Assembly: GCA_963738445.1 (NCBI GenBank)
Contig: CAVTWS010000003.1
Coordinates: 49,466 to 113,465 of the forward strand
Direction: 5' to 3'
DNA length: 64,000 bases
Source of the DNA: CAVTWS01 sp963738445
GTDB taxonomy: Bacteria; Actinomycetota; Acidimicrobiia; Acidimicrobiales; SHLQ01
The notes beneath the pieces are model-generated. The model was not told the DNA's origin. It saw only the letters and a list, made by a program, of their open reading frames with translations, and made no database searches. Positions 34,157-42,660 of the stretch are shown here, in pieces. The first letter of the stretch is position 1; each line of letters opens with the position of its first letter. A program made the translations under genes and the position numbers.

Positions 34157-35191
34157 TTGGACGCCGCGCTGATCACCGGAGCCGGGACGGTCGAGATCCG
34201 GTCGTTCCCCGAACCCATCCCTGGGGCCGACCAGGTCGTCGTCGACATCGCGCTCTGCGGCATCTGCGGCACCGACGTCCACGCCTACCAGTCGGGCCGG
34301 GCCTACACCCCGGCGGTGTGCGGCCACGAATGGACCGGCACGCTGTCGGCCGTCGGCCACGATGTCCGCCGCCTGAAGGAGGGCGACCGGGTGGTCGTGG
34401 CGGTGCCGCCCCCCTGTGGCGACTGCACGGCCTGCCGGTCGGGCCGGGCCGACCGCTGCGAGCGGGTGGCCCTGGCGGCGCGAGGCCGCGACCCCGGCGC
34501 GCCGCCCCACGGTGGCTTCGCCCCTCGACTGGCCATCTCGGCCGGTCGTGTCGTCCCCGCCGACACCGCGCTCGACGACGAGCAGTTGGCGCTGGTCGAG
34601 CCGGCCACGGTCACGTTCCACGCCGTTCGGCGCAGCGGCATCCGGCTCGGCGACCTCGCCGTCGTGCAGGGCGGCGGACCGATCGGGCTGCTCACCCTGC
34701 AGTGGGTGCGCGCCGCCGGTGCCCGGCAGGTGCTGGTCATCGAACCCAACACGGGGCGTGCGGCGATGGCCCGGGCGCTCGGCGCCGACGATGTCGTCGC
34801 CCCCGCCGACGCCGACGACATCGTCCGCGAGCGTACCGGCGGCCTCGGAGCCGACATCGTGTACGAGTGCGCCGGCCTGCCGGCCACCGTGGACCGGGCC
34901 GTGGAGCTCGCTCGGGGCGGCGGCCGCGTGTGCCTCATCGGACTGACGGATGGCGCCGCCACCATCACCCCGGGCCTGTGGCTGCGCAAGGAGATCGCCG
35001 TCACTGGCGCCCTGGCGTACCGCCACGAGGAGTTCTCGATGGTCATGTCGATGATCGCGGACGGACGGATCGACGTCACTTCGCAACACACCTCCACCAC
35101 GTCCCTCACCGGCCTCGGCGAGGTGCTCACCGACCTCGCGTCCGGTCGGACCGAGCAGACCAAGGTGCTCGTCAACCCGAACTGGGCGTGA
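34157..35191 (+). CDS. Zinc-dependent alcohol dehydrogenase (MDR family)
   Basis: A 344-residue medium-chain dehydrogenase. Catalytic zinc residues: C in CGICGTDVHAY and H-E in CGHEWTG. Structural zinc cysteines appear as PPCGDCTACRSGRADRC. The Rossmann motif is VVQGGGPIGLL. TTG 34157 is used because GGAGGAGG (34141-34148) stands 8 nt upstream. It would oxidise an alcohol or polyol of the pathway. It is transcribed divergently from the DinB/MDMPI operon across site C and ends at a strong double hairpin. Confidence 0.92.
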   Translation: MDAALITGAGTVEIRSFPEPIPGADQVVVDIALCGICGTDVHAYQSGRAYTPAVCGHEWTGTLSAVGHDVRRLKEGDRVVVAVPPPCGDCTACRSGRADRCERVALAARGRDPGAPPHGGFAPRLAISAGRVVPADTALDDEQLALVEPATVTFHAVRRSGIRLGDLAVVQGGGPIGLLTLQWVRAAGARQVLVIEPNTGRAAMARALGADDVVAPADADDIVRERTGGLGADIVYECAGLPATVDRAVELARGGGRVCLIGLTDGAATITPGLWLRKEIAVTGALAYRHEEFSMVMSMIADGRIDVTSQHTSTTSLTGLGEVLTDLASGRTEQTKVLVNPNWA

Positions 35192-35257
35192 CGCTCGCCC
35201 TGAACCTGTGCCGGTGACCTCCTGGTCACCGGCGGGTGGTCCCGGTGGGCGCAACGC

Positions 35258-35293
35258 GCAACGGCCCGGAGCCGAAGCCCCGGGCCGTTGCGT
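35258..35293. terminator. Strong hairpin terminator
   Basis: A perfect 13-bp stem (35258-35270 with 35281-35293; core CAACGGCCCGG / CCGGGCCGTTG) around a 10-nt loop. It lies between the convergent alcohol dehydrogenase and ABC substrate-binding genes. Confidence 0.75.
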
Positions 35294-35298
35294 CTGGC

Positions 35299-35316
35299 CG
35301 AGGCGTACGCCTCGGT
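35299..35316. terminator. Perfect 18-bp palindrome
   Basis: CCGAGGCGTACGCCTCGG, six bases after the first hairpin and before the convergent substrate-binding gene. Together they form a two-part bidirectional terminator. Its GGCGTACGCCTC core recurs in the hairpin pair at 44832-44934. Confidence 0.6.
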
Positions 35317-35332
35317 CAGGGGAGGGACCTGA

Positions 35333-36514
35333 TCAGCCCTCGATACCCCAGAGGGCGGCGAACTGCTCCTGGAGGCCTTCCGGGCCGTACCAGCCGTCGG
35401 TGGCGATCAGCGGTTCGGCCGCCGCCGCATCGCTGACGAGGAACGTGGGCAGGTTCGAGACGATGCGCTCCTCGGTGTGTTCTTGACCGATGGAGTGACG
35501 CGCCATTCCGTCGACCATCACCCAGCCGGCGAAGGGCTTGGGGTTGGCGGTCCAGAAGGCCATGGTGCCGTCGACGATCTCCTGGAGCACTGCCGCACTG
35601 AAGTCGACACCGACCAGGGTGACCTGCTCGAGCAGACCGGCATCAGCCAGCACGCTCGACACGCCGCCGGTGAGACCGTCGAACGCGAAGTGCACGTAAT
35701 CGATCGTCGGGTCTTCCTGGAGCGCCGCCACGAGTGCACCGGCCACCTCGCCGGCGAGCAGCTGGTCGAGGGTGACGGCGAGCTCGCTGAACTGGCAGTC
35801 GGGACAGTTGGCGTCGTACGCCGCCTGGGCGCCCTCACGCTCGGAAACCAGCACTGCGAAGTCGGGGATGTTGACCATGAGCGTGTTGGCGGTGCCACCG
35901 GAGTCGGCGATGATCGCCTGGGCCAGCAGGTTGCCGGTGCCGGTCACGTTGGCGGCGTCTCCGCACTGCGACCACACGTTGTTCTCCTCACCGAGGGGCT
36001 CGGTGGTGTCGAAGCAGCTGAACACGCCGATGCCTGCCGCGGCGGCGGCATCGATCTGGTCGGCGATGGTGGCCAGCGGTGTGCCGGTGATGGCGATGTA
36101 GTCGACACCGAGGTCGATGGCGGTCTGAAAGCCGGCGCCGGGATCGAAGCTCTGGACGGGCACGACCTCGAGGGTCCAACCCAACAGGTCCGCGGCGTCC
36201 TGGAGGCCCGGCGTGATGGCGGTGCACGAGGGCAGCTCGCACTGCATCCAGGCCACGGTCCGGGGCTCGGGCACACTGTCGAGCGGTACGGTGTGCGGGA
36301 TCTGCGTGGGTGCCACGGCGTTGGCATCGACGATCGCCTGCGCCGCGGCGACACCGTCGCCCCCGGCCGGTTCGTCTCCGTCGGCTGCGACGGTGGTTTC
36401 AGTCGCGGCGTCGGAGCTTGCTGCTGCACCGTCGTCATCATCATCGTCGCCACAGGCTGCGGCGACGAGCGTCAGGGCCAGCAAGGCTGCCAGCCAGGTC
36501 GCGTACTTCTTCAT
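35333..36514 (-). CDS. ABC transporter substrate-binding lipoprotein (sugar-type)
   Basis: A 393-residue secreted binding protein. The signal peptide MKKYATWLAALLALTLVAAAC ends in a lipobox with the lipidated Cys at residue 21, followed by an acidic stretch. The mature part is a periplasmic-binding-protein type I fold of the ribose family (VDYIAITGTPLATIADQIDAAAAAGIGVFS, ANTLMVNIPDFAVLVSEREGAQAAYDA, VDYVHFAFDG-type strands). AGGGGGA lies 5 nt before the ATG. It is divergent from its ATPase and permease genes with site G between. In catabolic clusters such importers often carry non-sugar ligands, so the ligand is open. Confidence 0.88.
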   Translation of the reverse strand: MKKYATWLAALLALTLVAAACGDDDDDDGAAASSDAATETTVAADGDEPAGGDGVAAAQAIVDANAVAPTQIPHTVPLDSVPEPRTVAWMQCELPSCTAITPGLQDAADLLGWTLEVVPVQSFDPGAGFQTAIDLGVDYIAITGTPLATIADQIDAAAAAGIGVFSCFDTTEPLGEENNVWSQCGDAANVTGTGNLLAQAIIADSGGTANTLMVNIPDFAVLVSEREGAQAAYDANCPDCQFSELAVTLDQLLAGEVAGALVAALQEDPTIDYVHFAFDGLTGGVSSVLADAGLLEQVTLVGVDFSAAVLQEIVDGTMAFWTANPKPFAGWVMVDGMARHSIGQEHTEERIVSNLPTFLVSDAAAAEPLIATDGWYGPEGLQEQFAALWGIEG

Positions 36515-36568
36515 CAAGGTCCCCCTCTGGGTGGTACCCGAATCCTGCACGGCACAGAACTCGTCCTA

Positions 36569-36582
36569 ATCAACCGGTTAAT
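36569..36582. promoter_or_regulatory. Operator-like palindrome, site G (gapless class)
   Basis: ATCAACCGGTTAAT, a 14-bp palindrome with one mismatch and no gap between half-sites. It is centred between the divergent substrate-binding (55 bp) and ATPase (60 bp) genes and next to TAATATATT, a likely -10. Near-identical to site D. Confidence 0.55.
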
Positions 36583-36641
36583 ATATTCGGCCCACGGTCA
36601 GATTAGTGTCACCATCGTCATCAGGGGGAGTCGAGGGAACC

Positions 36642-38177
36642 GTGTCAGCACTGCTCACCATCGAGCGTTTGTCCAAGTCGTTCCCGGGCCAGGTCGCCCT
36701 CGACGACGTCGACATCGTGATCAACGCCGGTCGCACCCACGCCCTCGTGGGCCAGAACGGGTCGGGCAAGTCCACGCTCATCAAGATCCTGTGCGGGTAC
36801 CACCAACCGACCGGATTGTCGCGTGCGATCTATCACGGTGAGCAGATCCGCCGTGGCGACCACGAGATCACCCTGGGCGACTCGCATTCCGCGGCGCTCG
36901 CCGGCATCCGCTTCGTCCATCAGGATCTGGGCCTGGTGGGTTCGCTCAACACAGTGGAGAACATCGCCATGGGCGTCGGCTACACCACGCACCGGGGCCG
37001 CATCGACTGGCGAGCAGAACGGGCCCGGGCCACGAAAGGGTTGGCCGACCTCGGCTTCACCGACATCGACGTGACCGTCCCGGTGGCCACGCTCGCGCCA
37101 TCGCAAAGGACAGCGGTGGCCATCGCCCGGGCCCTCGACGGCTGGGAGGAAGGCGCCAACCTGCTCGTGCTCGACGAACCGACCGCGTCGTTGCCCGGCG
37201 CCGACGTGGAGCGCCTCTTTGCGGCCATTCGTCTGCTCAAGTCTCGAGGCGTGGCCATCCTGTACGTGTCCCATCACCTCGACGAAGTCTTCGCCATCGC
37301 CGACGAGGTCACGGTGCTTCGCGACGGCCGGCGGGTGGCGACGGTGCCGATCGGCGACCTCGACCACGACCGGCTCATCGAGTTGATGATCGGCCACACG
37401 CTCGATCGCCGCCGCCAGGTCGATCGAGAGACCACCGGAGCCCCCGGTGGACTGAGCGTCCGCGGCCTGTCCGGAGGCTCGATCACCAACGTCGACCTCC
37501 ACGTCGAACCCGGCGAGATCGTCGGAGTCGCGGGCATCACCGGTTCGGGGCGAGAGATGCTGGTGCCGATCGTGTGCGGTCAAGCGCCGTCAGATACCGG
37601 TTCGGTCGTGGTGGGCGACACGGCCATACCGAACTACGCACCTCGGGCCGGCCTCCGAGCCGGCCTGGCCTTCCTGGCCGCCGATCGCGCCACCCAGGGG
37701 ATCATCCCGATGCAGTCGGTGCGCACCAACCTCACCCTTGCCGACGTGCGCCGCCACTGGAAGGGCTGGCGCCTCCGCCATGGCGACGAGACCGACGAGG
37801 TCCGCAGCTGGATCGATCGTCTCCGCATCAAGACCGCCGGCACCGAGGTTCCGATCGCCACCTTGAGTGGAGGGAATCAGCAGAAGGTCCTGTTCGGCCG
37901 CAGCCTGCGGCTGACGCCCACGGTCCTGGTGCTCGACGAACCCACCCGCGGCGTCGACGTGGGGGCCAAGGAGGAGATCCACCAGCTGATCGACCAGGCC
38001 GCCCGCGATGGTGCGGCCGTGCTCGTCGCCTCGACCGACACCGATGAGCTCGTGCGCGTAGCCCACCGGGTCATCGTGTTCCGCGGTGGCGAGGTCGCCA
38101 CCGAGCTCTCAGGGCCCGACATGACCGTTCCCAACATCGAGCTCGCCCAGCTCCACACCCAAAAGGTTGGTTCTTAG
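36642..38177 (+). CDS. ABC transporter ATPase, two nucleotide-binding domains (RbsA-type)
   Basis: A 511-residue duplicated ATPase of a ribose-type importer. Domain 1 has Walker A GQNGSGKS and Walker B LLVLDEPTA; its signature motif is degenerate (LAPSQRTAVAIARAL). Domain 2 has a changed P-loop (GITGSGREM), a canonical signature LSGGNQQKVLFGRSL and Walker B VLVLDEPTRG. This asymmetry is normal for RbsA-like proteins. GTG 36642 has GAGGG 6 nt upstream; GTG 36606 is possible. The permease follows with no gap. Transcribed from the divergent region with site G. Confidence 0.93.
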   Translation: MSALLTIERLSKSFPGQVALDDVDIVINAGRTHALVGQNGSGKSTLIKILCGYHQPTGLSRAIYHGEQIRRGDHEITLGDSHSAALAGIRFVHQDLGLVGSLNTVENIAMGVGYTTHRGRIDWRAERARATKGLADLGFTDIDVTVPVATLAPSQRTAVAIARALDGWEEGANLLVLDEPTASLPGADVERLFAAIRLLKSRGVAILYVSHHLDEVFAIADEVTVLRDGRRVATVPIGDLDHDRLIELMIGHTLDRRRQVDRETTGAPGGLSVRGLSGGSITNVDLHVEPGEIVGVAGITGSGREMLVPIVCGQAPSDTGSVVVGDTAIPNYAPRAGLRAGLAFLAADRATQGIIPMQSVRTNLTLADVRRHWKGWRLRHGDETDEVRSWIDRLRIKTAGTEVPIATLSGGNQQKVLFGRSLRLTPTVLVLDEPTRGVDVGAKEEIHQLIDQAARDGAAVLVASTDTDELVRVAHRVIVFRGGEVATELSGPDMTVPNIELAQLHTQKVGS

Positions 38178-39302
38178 ATGACAGCAACGGCCGACCCTGT
38201 CGCCCCACCCGAGGCCCCTCCGGCGCGCACCGCCCGCGCCGCGACCAGCGTCTGGTCCCGCTTGCGTATCGATCGGTTCAGCGCCCTGTACCTCCTGGGC
38301 GCCTTCTTCGTCTTCTTCAGCATCACCGAGACGAACTTCCTCCAGTGGAACGGCAGCTTCGAGCTGGTGCTCACCGAGAAGGTGATCATCTGCATGCTGG
38401 CCCTTGCCTTCCTCATCCCGTTGACCGCAGACACGTTCGACCTGTCGATCGGCGCCAACATGGCGTTGGCCCTGGTCATCGCCAACAAGATGGCGCTCGA
38501 CACCGACATTCCCGACGGCATCGGTGCCCTGGTCGGACTCGCCGCCTGTGGCGTCGTCGGCGTCCTGAACGGGTTCGTTGTCGTGAAGCTCCGGGTGAAC
38601 TCGTTCATCGGCACCTTGGGCATGAGCCAGGTGATCGGTGCCGCCATCCTTCGGATTCACGATGGCTCACAGATCAACAGCGCCTTCAGCGACACGTACA
38701 TCAACTTCGGCAAGAAGAGCGTCTTCAGCTTCGACTGGCCCGGTTCGGGCAGCGAGATCTCCCTGCCCTGGTACTTTGTGTACGCCCTCGTGGTGGCCAT
38801 CGTGGTGTGGTACGTGCTCGAGCACACGCCGGTCGGTCGCCACCTGTTCGCCACCGGCGGCAACCGGGAAGCGGCACGACTCTCCGGCCTCAACACCGAT
38901 CGCCTGACGTGGGGCTCGCTCATCGTGTCGGCACTTATCGCCGGCTTCGCCGGGATCATCTTCTCGTGGAAGTTCGGCACCTTCAGCTCGACCGTCGAGG
39001 ACGGCCTGCTGTTCCCGGCCGTGGCCGCGGTGTTCTTCGGCGCCAGCCAGATCAAGGGCCGGGCCAACGTGTGGGGCACGCTGCTCGCCGTGTACACCTT
39101 GGCCTTCGGCATCAGGGGCATCGGCCTCCGTTACCCCCGCGACATCGACTGGATCCAGCCCCTCTTCCAGGGCGTCACCCTCATCGGCGCCGTGGCCCTG
39201 GCCAGCCGCCAGGGGATCATCAAGGTCCGCAAGCGCAACGACCCCCCGATCGACACGTCCGACCCCGGCCTCGATCTCACCTCGTCGCCGTCTTCGGCCT
39301 GA
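38178..39302 (+). CDS. ABC transporter permease (RbsC-type)
   Basis: A 374-residue membrane protein with about 8-10 hydrophobic helices. It begins with a short cytoplasmic Pro/Ala-rich segment and ends with a charged tail. Family markers are LTADTFDLSIGANMALALV, NGFVVVKLRVNSFIGTLGMSQVIGA and ATGGNREAARLSGLN, the loop that contacts the ATPase. It forms the channel of the importer with the preceding ATPase and the divergent binding protein. Confidence 0.92.
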   Translation: MTATADPVAPPEAPPARTARAATSVWSRLRIDRFSALYLLGAFFVFFSITETNFLQWNGSFELVLTEKVIICMLALAFLIPLTADTFDLSIGANMALALVIANKMALDTDIPDGIGALVGLAACGVVGVLNGFVVVKLRVNSFIGTLGMSQVIGAAILRIHDGSQINSAFSDTYINFGKKSVFSFDWPGSGSEISLPWYFVYALVVAIVVWYVLEHTPVGRHLFATGGNREAARLSGLNTDRLTWGSLIVSALIAGFAGIIFSWKFGTFSSTVEDGLLFPAVAAVFFGASQIKGRANVWGTLLAVYTLAFGIRGIGLRYPRDIDWIQPLFQGVTLIGAVALASRQGIIKVRKRNDPPIDTSDPGLDLTSSPSSA

Positions 39303-39323
39303 CGTCGCCGTGAACCGCCCGAC

Positions 39324-39872
39324 GTGATCTCACCACCCGGGGGTCTCCCCCTGTTCCAATACGCCTACGTGGTGGCCGACCTCGAAGAGTCGGCCCACCG
39401 CTGGGCGACCACCGTCGGTGCCGGCCCGTTCTTCGTGTCAGCGCATCACCGCGCCGACCGCTTCGAGTACCGGGGCACCACGCTCGAGGCCGATGTCACC
39501 TACGCGTTCGGGTACGCCGGCGACTGCCAGATCCAGCTCATCGAACAACACGACGACACGCCGTCGATCTACCGCGACATGTACCCCGGCTACCCCGACG
39601 GTTCGCTGGGGTTCCACCACGTCGCCTCGCTCGTGCCGGACTACCAGCGCTCGCGCCAGCACCTGCTCGATCAGGGCCACACCCTCGCCTGCGAGTTGTG
39701 GGCCAACGACATCGTCGCCGCCTACTTCGACACCCGTGACGGGATCGGCTGCTTCACCGAGCTCCACATCCGCACCGACCGCATCGCCGCCACGTTCGAC
39801 CGCTGGAAGGCTGACCATGACTCGTGGGACGGCTCGGGACCGGTGCTGCGCACCCACGTCAGCGGGACCTGA
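39324..39872 (+). CDS. VOC (glyoxalase-fold) family protein
   Basis: A 182-residue VOC-fold protein: LFQYAYVVADLEESAHRWATTVGAGPFF, LGFHHVASLVPDYQRSRQHLLDQGHTLACEL and GIGCFTELHI. Metal-site His and Glu residues of the fold are visible (H in FHHVAS, E in TELHI). It sits 21 bp after the permease and is probably the last gene of the transporter operon. A metal-dependent isomerase, lyase or dioxygenase role is possible; the sub-family is not identified. The GTG start at 39324 lacks a clear ribosome-binding site. Confidence 0.82.
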   Translation: MISPPGGLPLFQYAYVVADLEESAHRWATTVGAGPFFVSAHHRADRFEYRGTTLEADVTYAFGYAGDCQIQLIEQHDDTPSIYRDMYPGYPDGSLGFHHVASLVPDYQRSRQHLLDQGHTLACELWANDIVAAYFDTRDGIGCFTELHIRTDRIAATFDRWKADHDSWDGSGPVLRTHVSGT

Positions 39873-39902
39873 GCGCCGTGTCGGCGCCTCTTCCCGGGGG
39901 CG

Positions 39903-40466
39903 CTACATCTGCGACGTGGTGCGGCCGGCCGGGGAGTTGGCGAACATGGCCTCGCTGTCGAAACCGATGCGGGTGTCGGGGACGATCTCGATGACGACCC
40001 GTCCGGGCGAATCGAGGTGGTGGACGAAGGCCGCCTGCTTGTCCGCGCTGTCGGGCCGGACCCGGGCCGCCAACGCCGCGTAGAACCACGCCTTGGTGGC
40101 GTCGTCGTCGTGGACGGTGGCGGTGCCCTTGTAGGTGACGGCCTGGCTGATGCCGATGTCGGTTCCTCGACTGGTGATAGCCACGGCCACCCGAGGGCGC
40201 GCGATGATGGCCGGCACCCGCTTGCGCCGCCGCGTGCAGGTGAGCCAGAAGCGCCCGTCCCGGAAGACGAAGTTCATGATCACCCCCACGGGGTCGCCGG
40301 TGGCGGTGCTCCACATGAACGTGCACTCGGTCTGCTTGGTCAGCAGCATCGTCTCGCGGTCGTCGTCGAGCGTGAAGATCGACACGTCCTCGTACGAGTC
40401 GACGTACCCGGACTCGGCGTCGTCGGCAGGATCGGCGGGTTGGCCCGGGTTCGATTCGTCGGTCAT
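39903..40466 (-). CDS. Pyridoxamine-phosphate-oxidase-fold (PNPOx-like/F420) protein
   Basis: A 187-residue split-barrel flavin or F420-binding protein. The motif set TFMWSTATGDPVGVIMNFVFRDGRFWLTCTRRRKRVPAIIARPRVAVAITSRGTDI is typical of this fold, with the Arg-Lys-Arg patch expected near the cofactor phosphate. It is the distal gene of the minus-strand operon P450 - acyl-CoA dehydrogenase - SDR - PNPOx. It may reduce a pathway intermediate using F420 or FMN. The ATG at 40466 is 34 bp after the SDR stop. Confidence 0.82.
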   Translation of the reverse strand: MTDESNPGQPADPADDAESGYVDSYEDVSIFTLDDDRETMLLTKQTECTFMWSTATGDPVGVIMNFVFRDGRFWLTCTRRRKRVPAIIARPRVAVAITSRGTDIGISQAVTYKGTATVHDDDATKAWFYAALAARVRPDSADKQAAFVHHLDSPGRVVIEIVPDTRIGFDSEAMFANSPAGRTTSQM

Positions 40467-40500
40467 GGTCCAGTTCTCCTGGGGTCGGCGGGCGGGCGGG

Positions 40501-41283
40501 TCACGTGGCCAGCATCCCGCCGTCGACGGCGAGGGCGTGACCGGTGGTGAACGACGCCGCGTCGGAGCAGAGCCACAGCGCGGCAGCGGCGATCTCGGCG
40601 GGAAGCCCGAATCGGCCCAGCTTCGAGAGGCGGCCGGCCGTCTCGTCCGGGTTGCGACCGCGCCGGTGCATGGCGTTGCGCAACATCGGCGTGTCGATGG
40701 CACCGGGGCAGATGGCGTTGACGCGGATGTTGTGGATGCCGTAGTCGAGGGCGGCGGATCGGGTGAGCCCGAGCACCGCGTGTTTGCTGGCCGTGTACGC
40801 GGGCTGGTTCGACTGCGGGCGGAACGAGTTGGTCGACGCGATGTTGACGATCGACCCTCCCCCTCCGGCCAGCCCTCCGCCGCCGGCCAACCCTCCGCCG
40901 CCGGCCAACATCGCGGTGATCTCGTGTTTCATGCACAGGAACACCGATCGCGAGTTCACGGCCATCATTCGCTCGTAGTCGGCCTCGCTGCACTCGTGCA
41001 GCGGCACCGTCTCGAACTCGATCGCCGCCGCGTTGACCGCGACATCGAGCCGGCCGAAACGATCGACGGCCACGCCCACGAGCCGGGCGACGTCGGCATC
41101 GACCGACATGTCGCCGGCCACTCCGACGACGTCATCGCCGAGGTCGGCCAGAGCGTCCGCTCGAAGGTCCGACGCCACGACGTGGGCACCCGCCTCGACG
41201 AACGCCGAGCACAGAGCGCGACCCATTCCGCCCGTCGCTCCGGTCACGATGGCCACCTTGCCGTCCAGCGCTCCTGCGGTCAT
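40501..41283 (-). CDS. SDR-family oxidoreductase with Gly-rich tandem insert
   Basis: A 260-residue SDR: TGATGGMG for cofactor, NAAAIE in the NNAG position, IVNIASTNS and YTASK for catalysis, and ALAVDGGMLAT at the end. Just before the beta-strand SIVNIAS the chain reads LAGGGGLAGGGGLAGGGGS, produced by three 18-bp tandem repeats; most SDRs carry a single such unit here. The extra 12 residues would lengthen the loop before the catalytic serine strand. It is the third gene of the P450 operon. Confidence 0.88.
   Translation of the reverse strand: MTAGALDGKVAIVTGATGGMGRALCSAFVEAGAHVVASDLRADALADLGDDVVGVAGDMSVDADVARLVGVAVDRFGRLDVAVNAAAIEFETVPLHECSEADYERMMAVNSRSVFLCMKHEITAMLAGGGGLAGGGGLAGGGGSIVNIASTNSFRPQSNQPAYTASKHAVLGLTRSAALDYGIHNIRVNAICPGAIDTPMLRNAMHRRGRNPDETAGRLSKLGRFGLPAEIAAAALWLCSDAASFTTGHALAVDGGMLAT
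40853..40906. repeat. 18-bp tandem repeat inside SDR gene
   Basis: Three copies of an 18-bp unit (40853-40870, 40871-40888, 40889-40906) close to AACCCTCCGCCGCCGGCC. They encode three LAGGGG units on the minus strand. Confidence 0.85.
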
Positions 41284-41297
41284 GGTGAAAACTCCTC

Positions 41298-41409
41298 GTT
41301 CACGGGTCGACTTGGTCCGGTCACCGCGGCACGTCTTTCCAGGCCCGGTCTGTGTTCACGGTCGACTTGGTCCGGTCATCGCGGCACGTCCTTCCAAGGC
41401 CGGTCTTTG
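41298..41409. repeat. 56-bp imperfect direct duplication at acyl-CoA dehydrogenase 3' end
   Basis: Two copies of about 56 bp (41298-41353 and 41354-41409) sharing GTCGACTTGGTCCGGTCA and the codons for WKDVPR. The upstream-strand copy carries the true C-terminus and stop of the dehydrogenase; the other is an untranslated duplicate in the intergenic gap. Confidence 0.85.
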
Positions 41410-42638
41410 TCCACCCGGGGTTCGCCCGGAAGGCCGAGGACGCGTTCGGCCATGATGTTGCGCTGCACCTCGTCGGATCCGCCGGCGATGCGGTAGCCGG
41501 GGGCGCCGGTGATGTGCTCGACCCATTCGAAGGTGCCCCACTCGCCACTGTCGGCCAGCACGCGCGGCCCGAGGATCTCACCCACGACATCGGTGATGAG
41601 GCGCATGCTTTCGGTCCACATCAGCTTGCCGATCGAGCCCTCGGGGCCGGGTGGCGCGCCGGCCTGACGCATGTCGGCGGTGCGCCGGTTGACGAAGCTC
41701 TGGAGTCGGGCCGATGTGTACACCTGCATGAGGCGTTGCCGCATCACCGGGTCGGTCGTGACCCCGAAGTGCTGGGCCAGGGCGATGACGTGGGGCCACG
41801 CCCCACCCGCCCGGGCCGTGCCCGAGCCGCTCTTGTCGCGCTCGAAGCTGAGCGTGGTGAGGGCCACGTTCCACCCGTCGCCGACCTCGCCCAGCCGCAG
41901 CGAATCCGGGATGCGGGCATCGGTGAAGAACACCTCGTTGAACGAGGCGCCACCGCTCATCTGCTTGATCGGGCGGATCTCCACCCCCGGTGCGTCCATG
42001 GGGACGAGGAACGCGGTCAGGCCCTTGTGCTTGACCACGCCCGGGTCCGAGCGGGCGATCAGCAGGCCCCACGGCGCGAACAGGGCGCCCGAGCTCCAGG
42101 TCTTCTGCCCGTTCACCACCCATTCGTCACCGTCCCGCTCGGCGCGACACGCCAGCCCGGCGAGGTCGGAACCGGCACCGGGCTCAGAGAAGAGCTGGCA
42201 GCACAGGAACTCGGCGGCGAGGAGCGCGGCGACGAACGTCTCCTTCTGGTCGGGCGTCCCGAACCGGTCGACCGTGGGCGAGATGAGGCCGGTGGTGACG
42301 CTGAAGGTCTCGTGCCGACCGGGGGTCACGTACTCGGATTCGAGCGCCGAGAAGGCGTAAGCGTGCTCCTTGCCGAGGCCCAGACCGCCGATCTCGGGGC
42401 GGGCCGTCACGGCGTGGTACCCCCGTGTGGCCTTGAGCTGCTGCCAGGCCATCAGCCGCTGGAGGAGCGTCCATTCCTCGTCGCGATCGAGAGCGTGGAA
42501 CACGGCGACGCTGAACGTGCCTTCGCCCCAGGCCACGTCGACGTTCTCGCCGTCGGTGCTCGAACGGCGCTCGGCGTGTTCATCGAGCCATGCCCCCGCC
42601 TCGGCAATGAACTCGTCGACGGTCGGGGCTGCGGGCAT
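41376..42638 (-). CDS. Acyl-CoA dehydrogenase
   Basis: A 420-residue flavoprotein that introduces an alpha,beta double bond into an acyl-CoA. FCCQLFSEPGAGSDLAGL and WVVNGQKTWSSGA are the FAD/substrate signatures. GYRIAGGSDEVQRNIMAERVLGLP is the C-terminal FAD-binding motif, as in actinobacterial FadE-type proteins for cholesterol or branched acyl chains. The catalytic base position was not resolved by eye. It follows the P450 by 22 bp in the same operon. Confidence 0.92.
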   Translation of the reverse strand: MPAAPTVDEFIAEAGAWLDEHAERRSSTDGENVDVAWGEGTFSVAVFHALDRDEEWTLLQRLMAWQQLKATRGYHAVTARPEIGGLGLGKEHAYAFSALESEYVTPGRHETFSVTTGLISPTVDRFGTPDQKETFVAALLAAEFLCCQLFSEPGAGSDLAGLACRAERDGDEWVVNGQKTWSSGALFAPWGLLIARSDPGVVKHKGLTAFLVPMDAPGVEIRPIKQMSGGASFNEVFFTDARIPDSLRLGEVGDGWNVALTTLSFERDKSGSGTARAGGAWPHVIALAQHFGVTTDPVMRQRLMQVYTSARLQSFVNRRTADMRQAGAPPGPEGSIGKLMWTESMRLITDVVGEILGPRVLADSGEWGTFEWVEHITGAPGYRIAGGSDEVQRNIMAERVLGLPGEPRVDKDRPWKDVPR

Positions 42639-42660
42639 GGATCCAGGTTTCCTGTGTTGG

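Noticed and set aside
36569..36586. KstR-type cholesterol operator at the importer promoter
   Set aside because: The core AACCGGTT resembles the KstR half-sites, but the flanking T and A positions of the TnnAACnnGTTnnA consensus do not match.
41298..41409. Insertion-sequence footprint at the acyl-CoA dehydrogenase 3' end
   Set aside because: The duplicated unit is 56 bp of host coding sequence with no inverted ends or transposase; a tandem duplication explains it.
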